Shown: positions 22,147-33,729 of the stretch, piece after piece | Layout: each line of letters begins with the position of its first letter | Position numbering within the stretch: position 1 is the stretch's first letter | Origin: Cydia pomonella | Lineage: Eukaryota; Arthropoda; Insecta; Lepidoptera; Tortricidae | Direction: 5' to 3' | DNA: 64,000 bases | Assembly: GCF_033807575.1 (NCBI RefSeq) | Contig: NC_084704.1 | Coordinates: 32,961,968-33,025,967 of the forward strand | Notes under the pieces: model-generated | Databases searched by the model: none | The model's input: the letters and a program-made list of their open reading frames with translations, nothing else | Told to the model about the DNA's origin: nothing | Translations under genes and position numbers: made by a program

Positions 22147-22149
22147 AAA

Positions 22150-23040
22150 TGTAGATACACAGTGACCAAAAATGTCTGAACGTGAATACGTTGTAATAAT
22201 ACGTTGCTAAAACTAGTCTCTAGTTTATCTCATAGCAACTGTATGTACGTAGCAAAAAAAGTACATATCTTTTTTACTATAAGTAACTTATCTTTTGTAA
22301 TAAGCTTTTTTCTGATATATCTAATGCCTGTATTGAATTCACGCCGGCAACTTGACATTGAAATAACAAATAGATTGAAAGTAAATGTCTATAACTACTT
22401 TATAAACACAATGTGTTTATCGAAATCTAAATCATGCCGATGCATGTTTGTGTAAAAAAGTAAAATTATAATTTCAGTATTTTCGCTTTTATTTACAGAT
22501 AAACAATGAAATAAAAAGCCTACCAGTAACCGCTAAAACAAAATTGGAAAACATTTTCGTATATAACTATTAATTTACATTTAATTGAGTAAAAGGTTTG
22601 CGTTGTTATGCAAACAGAAGCGAAACCAAATAATACAATATTTGAGCATAAACCAAAAAGCGGCATTAGTTATTATACGTAATGAATGTTTTTGATGGCC
22701 TTGAGGAATACACTATATGAGTGTCCAACCTCTGTATGTATTTCCTAACTTTATTTGCAAGAAGTTAATTTTAGTTGTCAAATTGCCTGATAGATGTCGC
22801 TATACCATGTGTTGTAAATTCTAGATCGCGGTGTTAAGATTTTTCCGAGAAACATGAGGTCTGGCCCGTACTAAACATTGTCAAGCTTTTATAACAGTTG
22901 TACCTCTATTGAATTTATTACATTACTCGTATTGTAATGTCGAATCAATGTCTAAGCACAATTAGATTCTTAGACTTGTGATGCTGCTCCAGTTTTGCAA
23001 GACTATAAGGCTACAATATAATTTTAATACTTTTTGTACC
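22150..23040. other. AT-rich, no gene seen
   Basis: The 83-codon frame at 22204-22455 is low-complexity and has no motif or splice support. Confidence 0.4.
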
Positions 23041-23069
23041 GTCAAATATTTTCTAGTTATTTGTTTCAC

Positions 23070-23470
23070 TAGGGGGCAAAGTCGTTGTTTATAAGTTGTT
23101 GCTAATATTGATACCCAAGTGAAAAATTCCAAAACTGAACCACGAACGTAGCGAGTGGTTCAAAAAGTTGAATCTTGAGCGATGCGGGGATTTCAAGGCA
23201 CGAGGGTTGAACAAACTTTGCTGTCGAGGGAAAACAAAAATATGTACTTACTGTAATTGATAACAGAGATCAAATACAAATGTACGATAATATTTATTAT
23301 TCAAAATCATCACGTAAAAGTCAATTATACCATCCAACATGAGGAAACACCTATGATTTGCAACATATTACCAATCTTGCAGATAAAATGCAACTTTATC
23401 ATTAGTTTTAGAAGTAAATTCTTCTGTACGAACTGGTGTCATGAAAAACAGAGCATCATATCATTTTAAC
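23070..23470 (+). repeat. Interspersed repeat with CGTAGCGAGTGGTTC
   Basis: It contains GGGGGCAAAGTCGTTGTTTA, CGTAGCGAGTGGTTC, TTTCAAGGCACGAGGGTTGA and CACGTAAAAGTCAATTATA. It aligns along its length with 43861-44300. This is a non-coding moth repeat, probably a MITE. Confidence 0.75.
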
Positions 23471-23499
23471 ATTAAAAATATATAATAAAATAAAAATAT

Positions 23500-23660
23500 A
23501 CATCCCAATGCTGAGCACAGGCCTCTTCTCATGCGCAAGAGGGCATGGGCTTCGCCACGCTCGCCCAATGCGGGTTGGGGACTTCACACACCTTTGAATT
23601 TCTTCGCGGATGTAGGTACGCAGGTGTCCTCACGACGACGTTACCCTTCACCGAAAAACT
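23500..23660 (+). repeat. Retroelement tail with GGGACTTCACACACCTTTGA
   Basis: CCCAATGCTGAGCACAGGCC, GCCCAATGCGGGTTGGGGAC and a TTCACCGAAAAACTAGTGGT end. Related pieces are at 27565-27670 (same strand) and 46328-46410 (opposite strand). Very common in moth genomes. Confidence 0.65.
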
Positions 23661-23724
23661 AGTGGTAAAATATCAAATGAAAAGTAGAAATGTACAATAA
23701 TCCCGAACCAGTTTGCGACACTCC

Positions 23725-23825
23725 CATTTTTAAGGGTTCCGTACTTACCTCAAAAGGAAAAAATGAAACCCTTATAGGATCACTCGTGCGTCTGTCTGTC
23801 TATCCGTCTGTCACAGCCTATTTAC
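23725..23825 (+). repeat. AGGGTTCCGTA repeat fragment
   Basis: TTTAAGGGTTCCGTACTTAC, ATGAAACCCTTATAGGATCA and GTCTGTCTGTCTATCCGTCT mark a common lepidopteran non-autonomous repeat. It is distantly like the elements at 39003 and 54541. Confidence 0.55.
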
Positions 23826-23874
23826 ATTATAAACTAGTTCATTTGGTTTATACATTTGGTCGAACGCAATGGCC

Positions 23875-24060
23875 TTGATTTGCCGGTGTATTCCCATCTG
23901 TGCCCGCCCCACGTGACCACCACCATACAAGAAGCGGGCACAGATGGGAATTTTGTATGTAGCGCGTATGTGCCCGGTGGGGACATATGGGAATACACCG
24001 ATTTGCCGCTCGTCGCGCGACCGGTCGCGTGCGTCCAATCCGTGGCCTAACACACAGTTC
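23875..24060. mobile_element. Foldback element with CGGTGTATTCCCAT ends
   Basis: GCCGGTGTATTCCCATCTGT at the left is inverted as GACATATGGGAATACACCGA near 23983. The interior has inverted CACAGATGGGAAT copies around CACGTGACCACCACC. Overlapping frames on both strands come from this symmetry and are not genes. Confidence 0.65.
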
Positions 24061-24079
24061 GCAAGTTCCAATTTTTGTG

Positions 24080-24330
24080 TACTTAAGCAGAAACAAAATA
24101 TTTTTTTGCCCTTTGGGTGGAAAGCGTCAACTTTGCTCCCGCTGCGCTAAACGAAGTTGCAGCTTTCCGCCTCCGTCGAGCAGAAAAATAGTATGCGCAC
24201 CATGGGAGGAATCGTAGGACATTCCATCCCGCATATTTGACAATTTTACACGCGGCACGCAATGTCCTGCTTTTCCTCCCTTGGGACACAAATAACTAAT
24301 TACTCATTTTAAAACGTATTAAACAGAACA
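24080..24330. repeat. Repeat with GGAGGAATCGTAGGACATTCC
   Basis: Inverted segments: CCCTTTGGGTGGAAAGC / GCTTTCCGCC at the left, and GGGAGGAATCGTAGGACATT with GCAATGTCCTGCTTTTCCTC at the right. Hence a nested foldback repeat. Confidence 0.5.
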
Positions 24331-25029
24331 TTCTATCATAGCAGCATTAACTTAACGGTGAAAAGTAGAAACACGAAATAATTCCGTACCAGTTTGCTCC
24401 GGTTTGCGACAATGTGCGCGCCGACAGTCCCAGTTTTTTGTATTTTTAACTGGCGACGAGCTAGTTTAGTTGAATGTTCATTTAGATTCCTCTGCGCCAT
24501 CGGGAACATGAATAAAACATCGCGACCATAGAAGAAGACTTTAAATGGAATAGAAGTTTATTTTCCTTTTATTGTAATGAATAATTTGGTTTTGAATTGC
24601 GGTATCTGAATAGACTTTTCCAGTTAAGCGTGGCAATACATTTATGACAGCGTTGTTAAAATCGTAAAGTAATCACTGAAAAGTCACGGACCTAGCCGCC
24701 GCCGCCATACAATCGACGTTACGCTTTCAAGCTATAACAGGAGCCACTTTTGGCGGGTAGGTAAATGAGCTATATGACAAATTAAATAGGTCGTAGTGAG
24801 AATCCCAAAAAAAGTTTGTATAATTTTGTCATAGACAGTCTAGAAAATAGGCAATAATGACGACCCACCCCCCCCCCCCTTATCGCAGAAACTACTGGTT
24901 CTAAAATAAAGTAAAAATACATAAAATTGTTCTTTATCTAAAGATGACAGGAAAAGCGTTTGAAAAGGTCGGATTTAAGAATAAATATGTGGTTAGACTA
25001 TTTTAGGGACAAAGCCAAATTGGTTTACG

Positions 25030-25660
25030 TGAAACGTGGTGTAGACGGCTTATTGTGAAGATCTGCGTAGGACCGAAGGCTCAAAACGTGCCGAAGAGGC
25101 CCCGACATCAATTTAATATACCCAATATATATATATATATATCATATTATATTTAATATGCTATATTAAATCGATGTGCTCCGGGAGGTTAGTGCTCAGA
25201 CAAAGAACAATTACTATTGTGTCGGAATTCGATGACCGAAGGTCTCGGGCTCAACGTAGAGCCGAAGAGCCGGAGCGTCTGACCTGTGAATGCTTCCTGA
25301 AAATTCCACAAGTCTCTTAAATGCGAAGGCCGAAGGCTCGAAGTGTCCGGGAGAGGTACGCCTATACGTGAGGTCGAAGGCCGAGCTGCGGGAGATTTTA
25401 ATTGCGCGTAGGACCGACGAAGGCCAGAAGTGTCCGTGCCTTTTGGTTCAAGCGTGAGTCGGACTGAAGAAAAAAATGCGACTAGGCTGTATCGGGCACA
25501 CTATTGACTGATTCATTAGGTACTAAATATTGCTCCGTGTTTGAGCACTCGTTCATGCAGCTCTCTCGTCGACTTTCGCTATGAAAATACTTGGGGAAGT
25601 TGCGGGAAGCGTGCACCCGTCGGACGTTCCGTGACGTCTCTACGCAGAGATCGGCCTTCG
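25030..25660. repeat. Dispersed GACCGAAGG-motif region
   Basis: GACCGAAGG and close variants recur near 25072, 25234, 25326, 25374 and 25412. An inverted GGCCTTCGGCCTTCGC occurs near 25654. An AT-rich island (TATATATATATCATATTATA) sits at 25130-25165. It looks like a decayed foldback or tandem repeat. Confidence 0.4.
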
Positions 25661-25699
25661 GCCTTCGCATTTGGGTACTATTACTATTGTTCTGTACTT

Positions 25700-26194
25700 G
25701 ATAAGATCATCCGAGCTACTTTGCATCAATTTTGTACATTTAGTTTTACACACAGTGGTCTCATACAAGAGTAATCGTAAAATATGTATGAAATATCCCA
25801 CATTTTTTTACAACTTGTTATAATCTCACGTATCAATTATTCCACAAAATACGGGTAATTTTGCTTCATTTCTTGCTCAAATTTTGGACGATGAACGGAT
25901 GAACGTATTTGACGTTTATTTTACAGGACAGGAGCATTCATTTTGCTCACAACAATGCTTTCAGTCTGTTTTTTTTTACCGTTTACACCCGTTAATAAAA
26001 GTCATTATACTTCGCGAGGATTTTTAATTGAATAAACAATTCTGAATATGAATTAAACTTTGGCTTAAATAGTCCTTTTAGATGATCAAGTTTAATCTTT
26101 TTTATGTAATCTTTTAGATAATAAAAACATAGACGCGTTTCATAGTTAAACGTAATCTCTGATCTCGTATGTGAGGTAGCTATGTAATCTCGCG
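25700..26194. other. 3' flank of the MBF2-like gene
   Basis: Read on the minus strand this follows the stop codon. Possible poly(A) signals are an AATAAA at 25915-25920 and an ATTAAA near 26022. Nothing else is recognised. Confidence 0.4.
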
Positions 26195-26335
26195 TTAGAC
26201 GTAGATCTCAATCTGGTAGTTGAGGCCGGAGCCGCGTTCGGACTTGAGTCTGATGTTGGCGTACGAAAAGCCGACGCCGCCCGCGGTGACGCTGGGTATC
26301 GCCTCCGTGTGGTCAAGGTCGCGAGCGATGATACC
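26195..26335 (-). CDS. MBF2-like: MBF2-family protein, exon 2 (C-terminal)
   Basis: The exon begins after a good acceptor (ATTAATTCCAG preceded by T-rich sequence) with GGT ATC ATC in phase 0 and ends at TAA (26195-26197). It encodes 46 residues. The segment contains AIPSVTAGGVGFSYANIRLK, then SERGSGLNYQIEIYV. This is the conserved C-terminal signature of the insect MBF2 family: a TAGGVG turn, an IRLKS.RG.G strand and an EIY end. Codon use is GC-rich (third positions mostly C or G), in contrast to its surroundings, which supports a conserved gene. Lepidopteran MBF2 was first described as a co-activator partner of MBF1/FTZ-F1. Most family members have a signal peptide, so the cellular role of this paralogue is open. 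Confidence 0.88.
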   Translation of the reverse strand, partial: GIIARDLDHTEAIPSVTAGGVGFSYANIRLKSERGSGLNYQIEIYV

Positions 26336-27006
26336 CTGGAATTAATAGATAAACAAAATCAAATCTCTTTAACTAAAAAAATTGTAAACTGAAAAACTGG
26401 CGGCAATCCGTACCATGCAGTCCACATGGCTTATGACCGCACAACGTGTTACAAATTACATGTGGTCGCAATGAGGGGAACAGGAAAGAAGAATACTAAA
26501 AACTTGACAAAACCGCTAAGTAAGTAAGTTGTCGGAAGTTAGACCGTCAACATCTCCAGCATCTCCTGAGGATGCCTCGTAGAGAGGCGAAACACGTCTC
26601 GAGTTTTGTACTTTTGGTGGTGCGTTGATATATTTATTTGCGTATTTAGTTTTGCGGTGGGAACATTAATTCCATGTAAAAATACGCAAGTAAGTATAAC
26701 GGGTTAGCACTGATTGACTAGCACGTTATTTATTTTTCTCTCGGATTAGCAAAGTAATATTTTTTGTTTTAAGTAAATACGGACTTCCCAAAAAAAAGCC
26801 ATTCAAATCATTTATAGCTACATAGTGCAGATCAAGACAATTACGATGAGCCAGAATAAATACGTTTAGAATACATTATTTTACTTTTTATTAATATTTG
26901 TTTTTAGGCCGCTTTATAAGTAATATTGGATATAAAATATAAAGCAAAGTAAATAAATACAAAATACACAAACATAAACATAAATATAATAATAATTATC
27001 GTTAAT

Positions 27007-27562
27007 AGTTCTCGAAAATGGTCGTGCCACGCTTTATTGGGATCGATCTATTATCACTGACAGGACTATTGTAGCCAATAAGCCTGCCATCGTGATAATA
27101 GATCGATCGCAACGCCGGGCCGTGCTCGTCGATCTCACCATCCCCCATGATGAGTATCTCGTGAAAGCCGAGAAGGACAAGTCCAGCAAGTACCTAGACT
27201 TGGCTCACGAGCTAACCGCCATGTGGGATGTTGATTCGACGATCATTGTCCCAATAATCGTTTCAGCGAACGGTCTCACAGCGAAGAGTCTCGACCAACA
27301 TCTTGAGAGACTCTCGCTAGGTGATTGGATCAAGGGTCAGATGCAGAAGGCGGTGATCTTGGACACGGCGCGGATAGTCCGGCGGTTCCTCTCTCTGCGG
27401 CCCTGACCACCGGCAGCTGCTGGCGGCATCCTAGGTTAGGTTTTTTATAATGTGTTTATATGTATTTTGTATTATTTTTTATGATTTGTTGTATTTTACT
27501 TTTATATTCATATTATAAAATGCCTAATCTAAGACACAATATAAATAAAGATAGTAATAATT
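27007..27562 (+). mobile_element. 5'-truncated LINE, C-terminal RT end
   Basis: Open from about 27007 to TGA at 27404-27406. Fragments are TLYWDRSIITDRTIVANKPA, IVIIDRSQRRAVLVDLTIPH, YLDLAHELTAMWDVDSTIIV and a MQKAVILDTARIVRRFL end. This is a known C-terminal tail of non-LTR reverse transcriptases, with a KP.IV..D.....VLVD..IPHD core. The 3' UTR ends near 27562 in AATAAAGATAGTAATAA. Sister copies are at 44391-45065 and 29068-29235 (3' end only). Confidence 0.75.
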
Positions 27563-27564
27563 AA

Positions 27565-27670
27565 GCCTATACACGTCCCACTGCTGGGCACAGGTGGCCT
27601 CAGATGCGTGAGAGGACTCGGGCTGTCCCCACGCTAGCCCATTGCGGATTGAGAACTTCACACACACCTT
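27565..27670 (+). repeat. Retroelement tail fragment
   Basis: CCCACTGCTGGGCACAGGTG, CTAGCCCATTGCGGATTGAG and ACTTCACACACACCTTTGA match the repeat at 23500-23660. It lies directly after the LINE end. Confidence 0.6.
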
Positions 27671-28517
27671 TGAAATTAAATATATTTTTTAAATAACATG
27701 ACTTCTATTATTACGACGTTTTGTTGATTTACATATGTATTGTCTTCATCAGCGGTACTTTCTCAGTGCAAATAGGTCAGTAACTAACTATTACTGTATG
27801 GAAGGGTGAAGTGGCACTAGCATGCAGAGGCTATAGTATATTGTTAACCAAGAGATAAAATGGGTGCCTTTCACCCAAATTAAACACTCTACTTTTCATT
27901 TCTAATACATGTGCATTAAACAAACACAGTATAAACTTGAGGGTACTTTCAATTAAACAAAAGATGTACAAAACTAAGAACTCTACAGAGACAAAACAGA
28001 TATTGTAAACCCAAATAAAATAATATATACGGGACTAGGCTGTATACATATATCTTACCTAAAATATTAAATGATTTGCCGGAAGATCTTCGTGTAAAGT
28101 ACTTAAATGGTAAACATATAAAAAAAGTTATTAAAATGCACTTATTAAAATCTAACGACACGCCTGTGCTTGCTTTATACTAAGAATTCTACAATGTTTT
28201 TTTTATTAGATATAAGATTTTTTTTTTTGCTATGAACTCCCCATTGGCACACAAACCTCCTCAAGGTTTTGCCTACGATGGGTCTTGTACTTAATTCTAG
28301 ACTGTAAATTGTTTGATTATTCATTACAAAACAAAAACAATTTAGGTTAAAATAACGTTATTTATAGAATGGGGAGTTCATTGTTAGAATGAAAATTGAC
28401 AACAAATCCATTTAAAAACAAAAATTTAATTCCTTATCTAAAAAAAAATAACGTACTTAGAAAGTACAATGTATACATATCTACTTTCTTTACATCTCGC
28501 ACTAATATGCGAGTACA

Positions 28518-28620
28518 CTCAGCGTCAAATACTTTGCAGCAACCAAAGTAGCCAAATAATTTGGTACACCATATTATATTTAGTATGACTTTGACTGCTA
28601 CAAAGTATTTGACGCTGACA
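28518..28620. mobile_element. Hairpin MITE (CAGCGTCAAATACTTTG)
   Basis: CAGCGTCAAATACTTTGCAG near 28518 faces CTACAAAGTATTTGACGCTG near 28600. It is a small foldback. Confidence 0.65.
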
Positions 28621-28747
28621 TTACAAGTAAAATGCATAGAAAGTAACATGAATATTCGATTATGTCAGTGTCATGGTGGATAGCCATATCTGTCTACAAA
28701 GTAGTTAGAATATCATCATGAGGTGGTGACCTCTATGTGATAAACTT

Positions 28748-28845
28748 ATTGTGCAGTTAAAATATTAATAATGATATCACTGATAACGGTAAATCGAACA
28801 CGCGTTCATTATTAATATTTTAACCGCACAATAACCATTAAATGA
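28748..28845. mobile_element. Hairpin MITE (TTATTGTGCAGTTAAAATAT)
   Basis: TTATTGTGCAGTTAAAATAT followed by TAATAATGA is inverted as TCATTATTAATATTTTAACC followed by GCACAATAA. Arms are about 29 bases. Confidence 0.7.
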
Positions 28846-29067
28846 GACCACAATAGATAATTATTATTTAATAGGACAACCTCATTTCGATGTAAACGTT
28901 GTATATTAATGGGAACCTAAACCGAATTATTTAATGATAATGACGGTGTTTTATCTTTCAATTAATAATTTAACACTTTTTGTATTAGCAAATAGTACCT
29001 GCTGTGGCCACTGTGGGCACTGTGGGTGATTCGTAATAACAAAATAATGAATAAAATGTTCTTCTTT

Positions 29068-29235
29068 CTGCGGCCCTGGCCACCGGCAGCTTGAGCCCTG
29101 CCCCGCTGCTGGCGGCACCCTAGGTTAGGTTTTTTATAATGTTTATATCTTTTGTATTGTTTTATATTTTACTTTTATGTACTTACATATCGTAAAAAGC
29201 CTAACTTAAGCAACGAGATAAATAAGAAAATAAAA
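29068..29235 (+). mobile_element. LINE 3' end, heavily truncated
   Basis: CTGCGGCCCTGGCCACCGGC, GGCGGCACCCTAGGTTAGG and a final AATAAGAAAATAAAAT match the 3' end of the LINE at 27007. Only the last codons and 3' UTR remain. Confidence 0.7.
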
Positions 29236-29449
29236 TATGTCAAATAACATTTTCACGCGAATATTATAAAACTGGTCAAGAGCACGTCAAGCATGCTCAG
29301 TGTAGTCAAAAAACTCAAAAACGGCTAAACCGATCAGGTTCGCTATAGGTTTCCTTGAAAGTCTTTACTAAGCTATACTTTCACGATTTTTTCATATTTT
29401 TTGGACCCATGGTTCAAATGTTCAGGTTCATGTCATATCATGGTTCAAA

Positions 29450-29593
29450 AGGGCAGGCTGCAGACTACGTGGATGACCAACGTCCAGAAGGACATGAACG
29501 AAAGTGGCCTGTCTGTAGTCGATGCAAAACAGTGGAATAGATGGCGCTCAAAATCAAGAAAGCCGACCCCGCGTAGGATAAGGCGACGACCAA
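29450..29593 (+). mobile_element. RTE-like LINE C-terminal fragment
   Basis: Reads RLQTTWMTNVQKDM, VDAKQWNRWRSKSRK and, after a one-base slip, ADPA-stop. This is the usual C-terminus of lepidopteran LINE polymerases, with a GRP..W.D....DM ... DR..WRS..R.ADPA pattern. 5'-truncated. Confidence 0.65.
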
Positions 29594-30712
29594 GGGGCTC
29601 ATCCATTAATTACATCACACGAATTCCACGATCTTTTTGGTCCCTCCCCCTGTTTGTCACACTTGGTCACATTTGGCAACCCCCTCCCCCTGGTGTAACG
29701 TCACATATTTGGCAATCTTGTTGTTAACAAAATTTAATACATTTATTTTAATTCAAAATATTTTTAATAACAGTAACTTAGATATTGCGTGTAGACGTGG
29801 GCGCCGACGAAAAAAATGGCAGCGGCGGCGCGCCGGCCGAAACGCGCGCAATATGTTACTAGGAAATTAAAAATCTAGTACTTATAGGCTTTATTTTAAT
29901 GAAACTTCAATCAACTTCGTGAACTTATAAATGTTTACAGAAATTATAGATGTCGTGTACAAAAATGATTTTATTAACACGAGTCGGGCTTACGCGTGAT
30001 CTTTTGGCGTTTAAAACTAATCCAGCTATCGAAAACATTCGCTCGCTTGGTGTACTTGTAGCCGGAATAGCTAGAATACTCTTTGCAAGTGCTGAAAGAC
30101 TTGGGAACTAGACCTGTTTTTCAGATTATACAGTTCTACTATAGAAAACTGATTCACTTTAAACTTATTTATAATGGGGTTTAACGCCATTTTGCTGACA
30201 ATTCTTTACGCACAGCACAGATAGATCGAACACACGAACACGGGAAGACACAAATAATTCGTGCACTATGTAGGTAGTGCATTGAGGCAAAAGCTAAAAG
30301 GCCGCGTACCCCGCCGTCTCGCACCGCCCCGCGCGCTCCTGCGTTCCGTTCCATTCTTCGCACGAGTCGTACGTTCGTTGCCTTTTCGCGAAACGAAACT
30401 CGCCATAGAAAATTTGATTAGACCACTAGCCGGCGCTAATTTTTCAAACGGCCGGCGGCGCCGGCGGCGTAGGCCTGCCGGCACGGCGCCCACCTCTAAT
30501 TGCGTGACACGAAACCGATTAGAAATAAACATTTCATGAATATAAACTATAGCTGTACTACACAAAAAAAAAACAAAACAATTTTTGTCTACAAGTGAAG
30601 TTAAGTGACACACAAAGTCGTTCACTCCCCCTCCATGTTGTGACATGGCAAGATGTCACATTTTCTGTACCCCCTCCCTCCAGTGTGACGTAATTAATGG
30701 ATGAGCCCCAAG
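29594..30712. mobile_element. hAT transposon, internally deleted
   Basis: The ends are inverted: GGGGCTCATCCATTAATTAC at the left and GTAATTAATGGATGAGCCCC at the right, extending to about 27 bases with one mismatch. The interior holds only the last part of a hAT transposase (29925-30107, minus strand), plus a very GC-rich patch (30420-30490). I could not identify the expected 8-bp target duplication. Confidence 0.75.
29925..30107 (-). pseudogene. hAT transposase C-terminal (dimerisation) end
   Basis: Sixty open codons ending in a natural stop (TAA 29925-29927). Residues read FPSLSALAKSILAIPATSTP, SERMFSIAGLVLNAKRSRVS and then VNKIIFVHD. This is the canonical hAT C-terminal signature: the A..IL.IPATS.PSER.FS.AG motif followed by .R..L.P..V..L.F. 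The rest of the transposase, including the catalytic DDE core, is absent. Confidence 0.85.
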
Positions 30713-30999
30713 AAAAAGATGATTCAAAAGTTAGAGGGGTGTCACATCTTTTTTTTCAGAGCGATTATTTCCAAAAATATTATATTTACAAAAAAATAAT
30801 TTATGGCGATTCTTATTCATTTTGAAAGACCTATCAAATGACACCTACACTATAGGGTTGAAAATTGCAGTTTTTATATGGAATTTTTAATATATTCAAG
30901 AGCAAAACCCATTTAAAAAAACACTCAGAAAGTAGACTATATTTGTGAGGGGACTCCCTCTTGTCGCATAACAAATTTTGTCATATTTTTAATTGTCAT

Positions 31000-32230
31000 A
31001 ACACTTTATGCATTAAAGACATAAAAATTGTAAGACATAAAAATCTTTAGTCTGGATTTTTCTTGAGCATAAGTGGGTTTTTGTCATAAATGAGTTATGT
31101 CGTATTTTTTAAAGTCATCAATTTAATTCGCATAAAATTTTAGGTTAGGTTCGTTAGGCATGCACAAAAAAATATATGTCAACTGCTATTCATGTCATCA
31201 AATATTATGGCTAAAAATGTATGACACAATATAATATGACTTTTCATTTGTATGCGCTATGATAATTATGACACAAGTTGTTATGCGTATCAAAGATATT
31301 AAACTTGTATGCAACTCAATATGGACGCCAATAATTCTGAAAGTGTACCTACTTCTGAATAAAAAAAATCAAGCCTAAACCCTCGGCTAAATCTTAAATT
31401 CGGCTAATTCTTTTAAAACGTGAGTGAAACTTTAAACTGTCAAAAATCAATATCTGGGATACCGAACTTTGCTCAGAAAACATATAAAAACTCAAAAATG
31501 CGCATTGTCCCAGCTAGATCGATTTGTCGCCCCTGAAAACCTCTATATACATAATTTCACAAGAATTGCTCGTTTAAAGGTATAAGATAAGGCCAATTCA
31601 CTTCAAGCTACTATCTTGAATACTGAACTCATAATGTTTAATACGTTCACAGTTTCACGAAATAAATTGAATTTTGATCGTTCAATTTAATCATTTAAGA
31701 AATTGAGAAATGGTGAATAATATTTATTGTACGTCAATCAACTGTATCAGATGTCGGGCGTCATTAAAATACGAGTCCAGACAAAACAAGATTTGTAGGT
31801 GAAATGTAGATAAGGAATAAATGGTTTTCGCTGTTGGAAACAGAGCGGCGCAATCAATTTGTTTTGGTACTTAGTGCCTTCAGATTGTACTTTGAATTTC
31901 TGCGCAGTTGTATGGAGATGTATTCTAACGTTTTCCTTTAAAAATAAAGCAGTTTGTTTGCCAAAAACTTGAGGATTTCCTTAACCTATGACCGCTACTC
32001 TATATATGCTAAGCCTGTCTCGTGAAGTCAGACATAACGGATTCGCGTCGAGTTAAGAATGATCCAGATATATTTTCACACATCATTTCTGATGTATTTT
32101 TAGTAGTGTACCTAGTTAAGTTAAAAATGTTGTATAAAGTGTATGAATGACAAAATAAGTAAAAAGACCGCTTTCGCATTTTACGGAATTACCTTTTTTC
32201 CTATAGAAAATAAGGCGTGGGCTGGCTATC
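31000..32230. repeat. AT-rich region with TTATGAC/GTCATA motifs
   Basis: Around 31070-31290 short words such as GTCATAAA, TTATGGC and TATGACA recur, with TTAGGTTAGGTTCGTTAG at 31140. The same vocabulary occurs at 60975-61600. This is typical of a family of moth non-autonomous elements, possibly Helitron-related, which is not proven. No gene is seen in the rest. Confidence 0.35.
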
Positions 32231-32236
32231 TTCTTA

Positions 32237-32732
32237 TACACGGTGTAACATGAGGAAACTGAAAGATTTTAACAGTGTATTCCTGATCACACTTAGAGAC
32301 ATACATGTCATATAAACTTTTCTGGGTTTCGCCTAGTTTCAGTTTCCACTAAGTTTCAATAAGAAGATCTTTTTTTTAATTGGTATTACGATTTAAAAAA
32401 AAACATCTTCTTATTGAAACTTACTGGAAAATGCCTTTTTGATGGCGATGATGCCATTATGGGGCGGATTCTAAATAATATCCTTATTGATAGATGTCAA
32501 AAAGTGACAAGTAACCTTTGCAATAACTAGATTTACAAAATAATAATCGGAAAAATCCATTTTTAGTGTACCATAATATTAACTTTTTATGTTTAAATAC
32601 ATTCAATAATATAAAAATAAAAAAAATTTTTTTTGGCGAAATCTACATAAACTCATATAACATTTTTTCCTTCTTTTGGCCTCAGAAGTGCGTGGTTAAA
32701 ATCTTTCGGGTTCCTCGTGTTACACCATGTAT
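32237..32732. mobile_element. TIR MITE, CACGGTGTAACATGAGGAA family
   Basis: The left end CACGGTGTAACATGAGGAA and the right end TTCCTCGTGTTACACCATG are inverted, with TA on both outer sides. TA target and length (~496 bp) suggest a non-autonomous Tc1/mariner-type element. An internal hairpin (AAGTTTCAATAAGAAGAT and complement) lies at 32344-32425. The second copy is at 11295-11752. Confidence 0.8.
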
Positions 32733-33089
32733 AAAGTTCCGATCACAATTGATATTGAAATTATTTAAGCAGAAAGTAGACAATGTAGACATAGGTATAA
32801 AAATAACACTGGTTACTTTTGTTACTTGGGCAATACTCGATATTTTGGCACCATTACTATATTTATATTATATTCTACTGATGCTTTATGTATGACGGTG
32901 TAACAACTAAATACCATCACAAAAAGTTACATGAATGCGTATTGTAAATAGGAAACCACCTAACTAGGTAATGTAGGGGAGTTACCTATTCAACTATCGA
33001 GGTGCGTCACTAATGTACTTACCTACACTTTGTGTCATATTATCATATATAAACAAAATAGGCCTGCAGTCTTAATTTTAGAGTTCCGT

Positions 33090-33430
33090 AGATTGGTTTT
33101 CGGACCCGGGTATGCCCTTAAACTACGTCCAAAAGAGAGGTATGGGCATTGTGAATGTCATCTCGCTTTGTGTGGTACGAGTAGGGCACAGCGCAGCAGA
33201 TGTCATTCCAGGTGGGGAGCTGGGGAAGTACCTCCGCCTTACAGAAAACCGCAGCCAAATAACACTAGACCCTACTCATAGTGTTGTATTCCTGCCGGTA
33301 ACGTAGAGTAACGTTGCCAGAACTCAACGAAGGGGGGGGGGAGGTTAGGGCATACATACACTACGGAGACTGCTTACCATCAGGCAGGCCGTATGCTTGT
33401 TTACCACGGACGTCGTAGTATATTAATAAT
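33090..33430 (+). repeat. Uninterrupted copy of the repeat hosting the LTR element
   Basis: GGACCCGGGTATGCCCTTAA runs into ACTACGTCCAAAAGAG, GTGTTGTATTCCTGCCGGT and CTTACCATCAGGCAGGCCGT, then an AT-rich end. It shows the empty-site arrangement missing at 14620/21823. Confidence 0.8.
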
Positions 33431-33729
33431 AATAAAAAATGGTGAAAATGTCACGTATAGGGCCGGTATTTATTGGTAAACAAACATAATACTTGTTCAC
33501 AAGCAGGTAATCGACGGTTAGCGTTGTTATGGATAATTAAAAATTAATGAAAACAAGTCAATTTATATGTAAATTTCACAGCACGAGACCCGATTTATAT
33601 TATTTATAAGGCCTTATCTAACTGCTGACCTTACTGAACTGGGTTCAAGCTGATTTGGTTATCTATACTAACTGTATGAATGTCCAATGTAAAGTAAACC
33701 CTAACTGGCTCAACAATTTAAGTCCGTGA

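Larger units (their letters stand above)
29272..30880 (+). mobile_element. GGTTCCGTA-family element split by insertions
   Basis: 29272-29428 (GGTCAAGAGCACGTCAAGCA ... TTTTTTGGACCCATGGTTCA) and 30719-30880 (GATTCAAAAGTTAGAGGGGT ... ACTATAGGGTTGAAAATTGC) are consecutive pieces of the element seen intact at 39003-39687. About 1.27 kb of LINE end plus hAT element separates them. Confidence 0.65.

Noticed and set aside
23811..24289. Many overlapping frames on both strands
   Set aside because: They arise from the inverted symmetry of foldback repeats. No frame has a motif.
30266..30646. 126-codon minus-strand frame
   Set aside because: Lies across a GC-rich, Arg-rich low-complexity patch inside the hAT element, with an overlapping plus-strand frame. 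It is an open frame due to composition.
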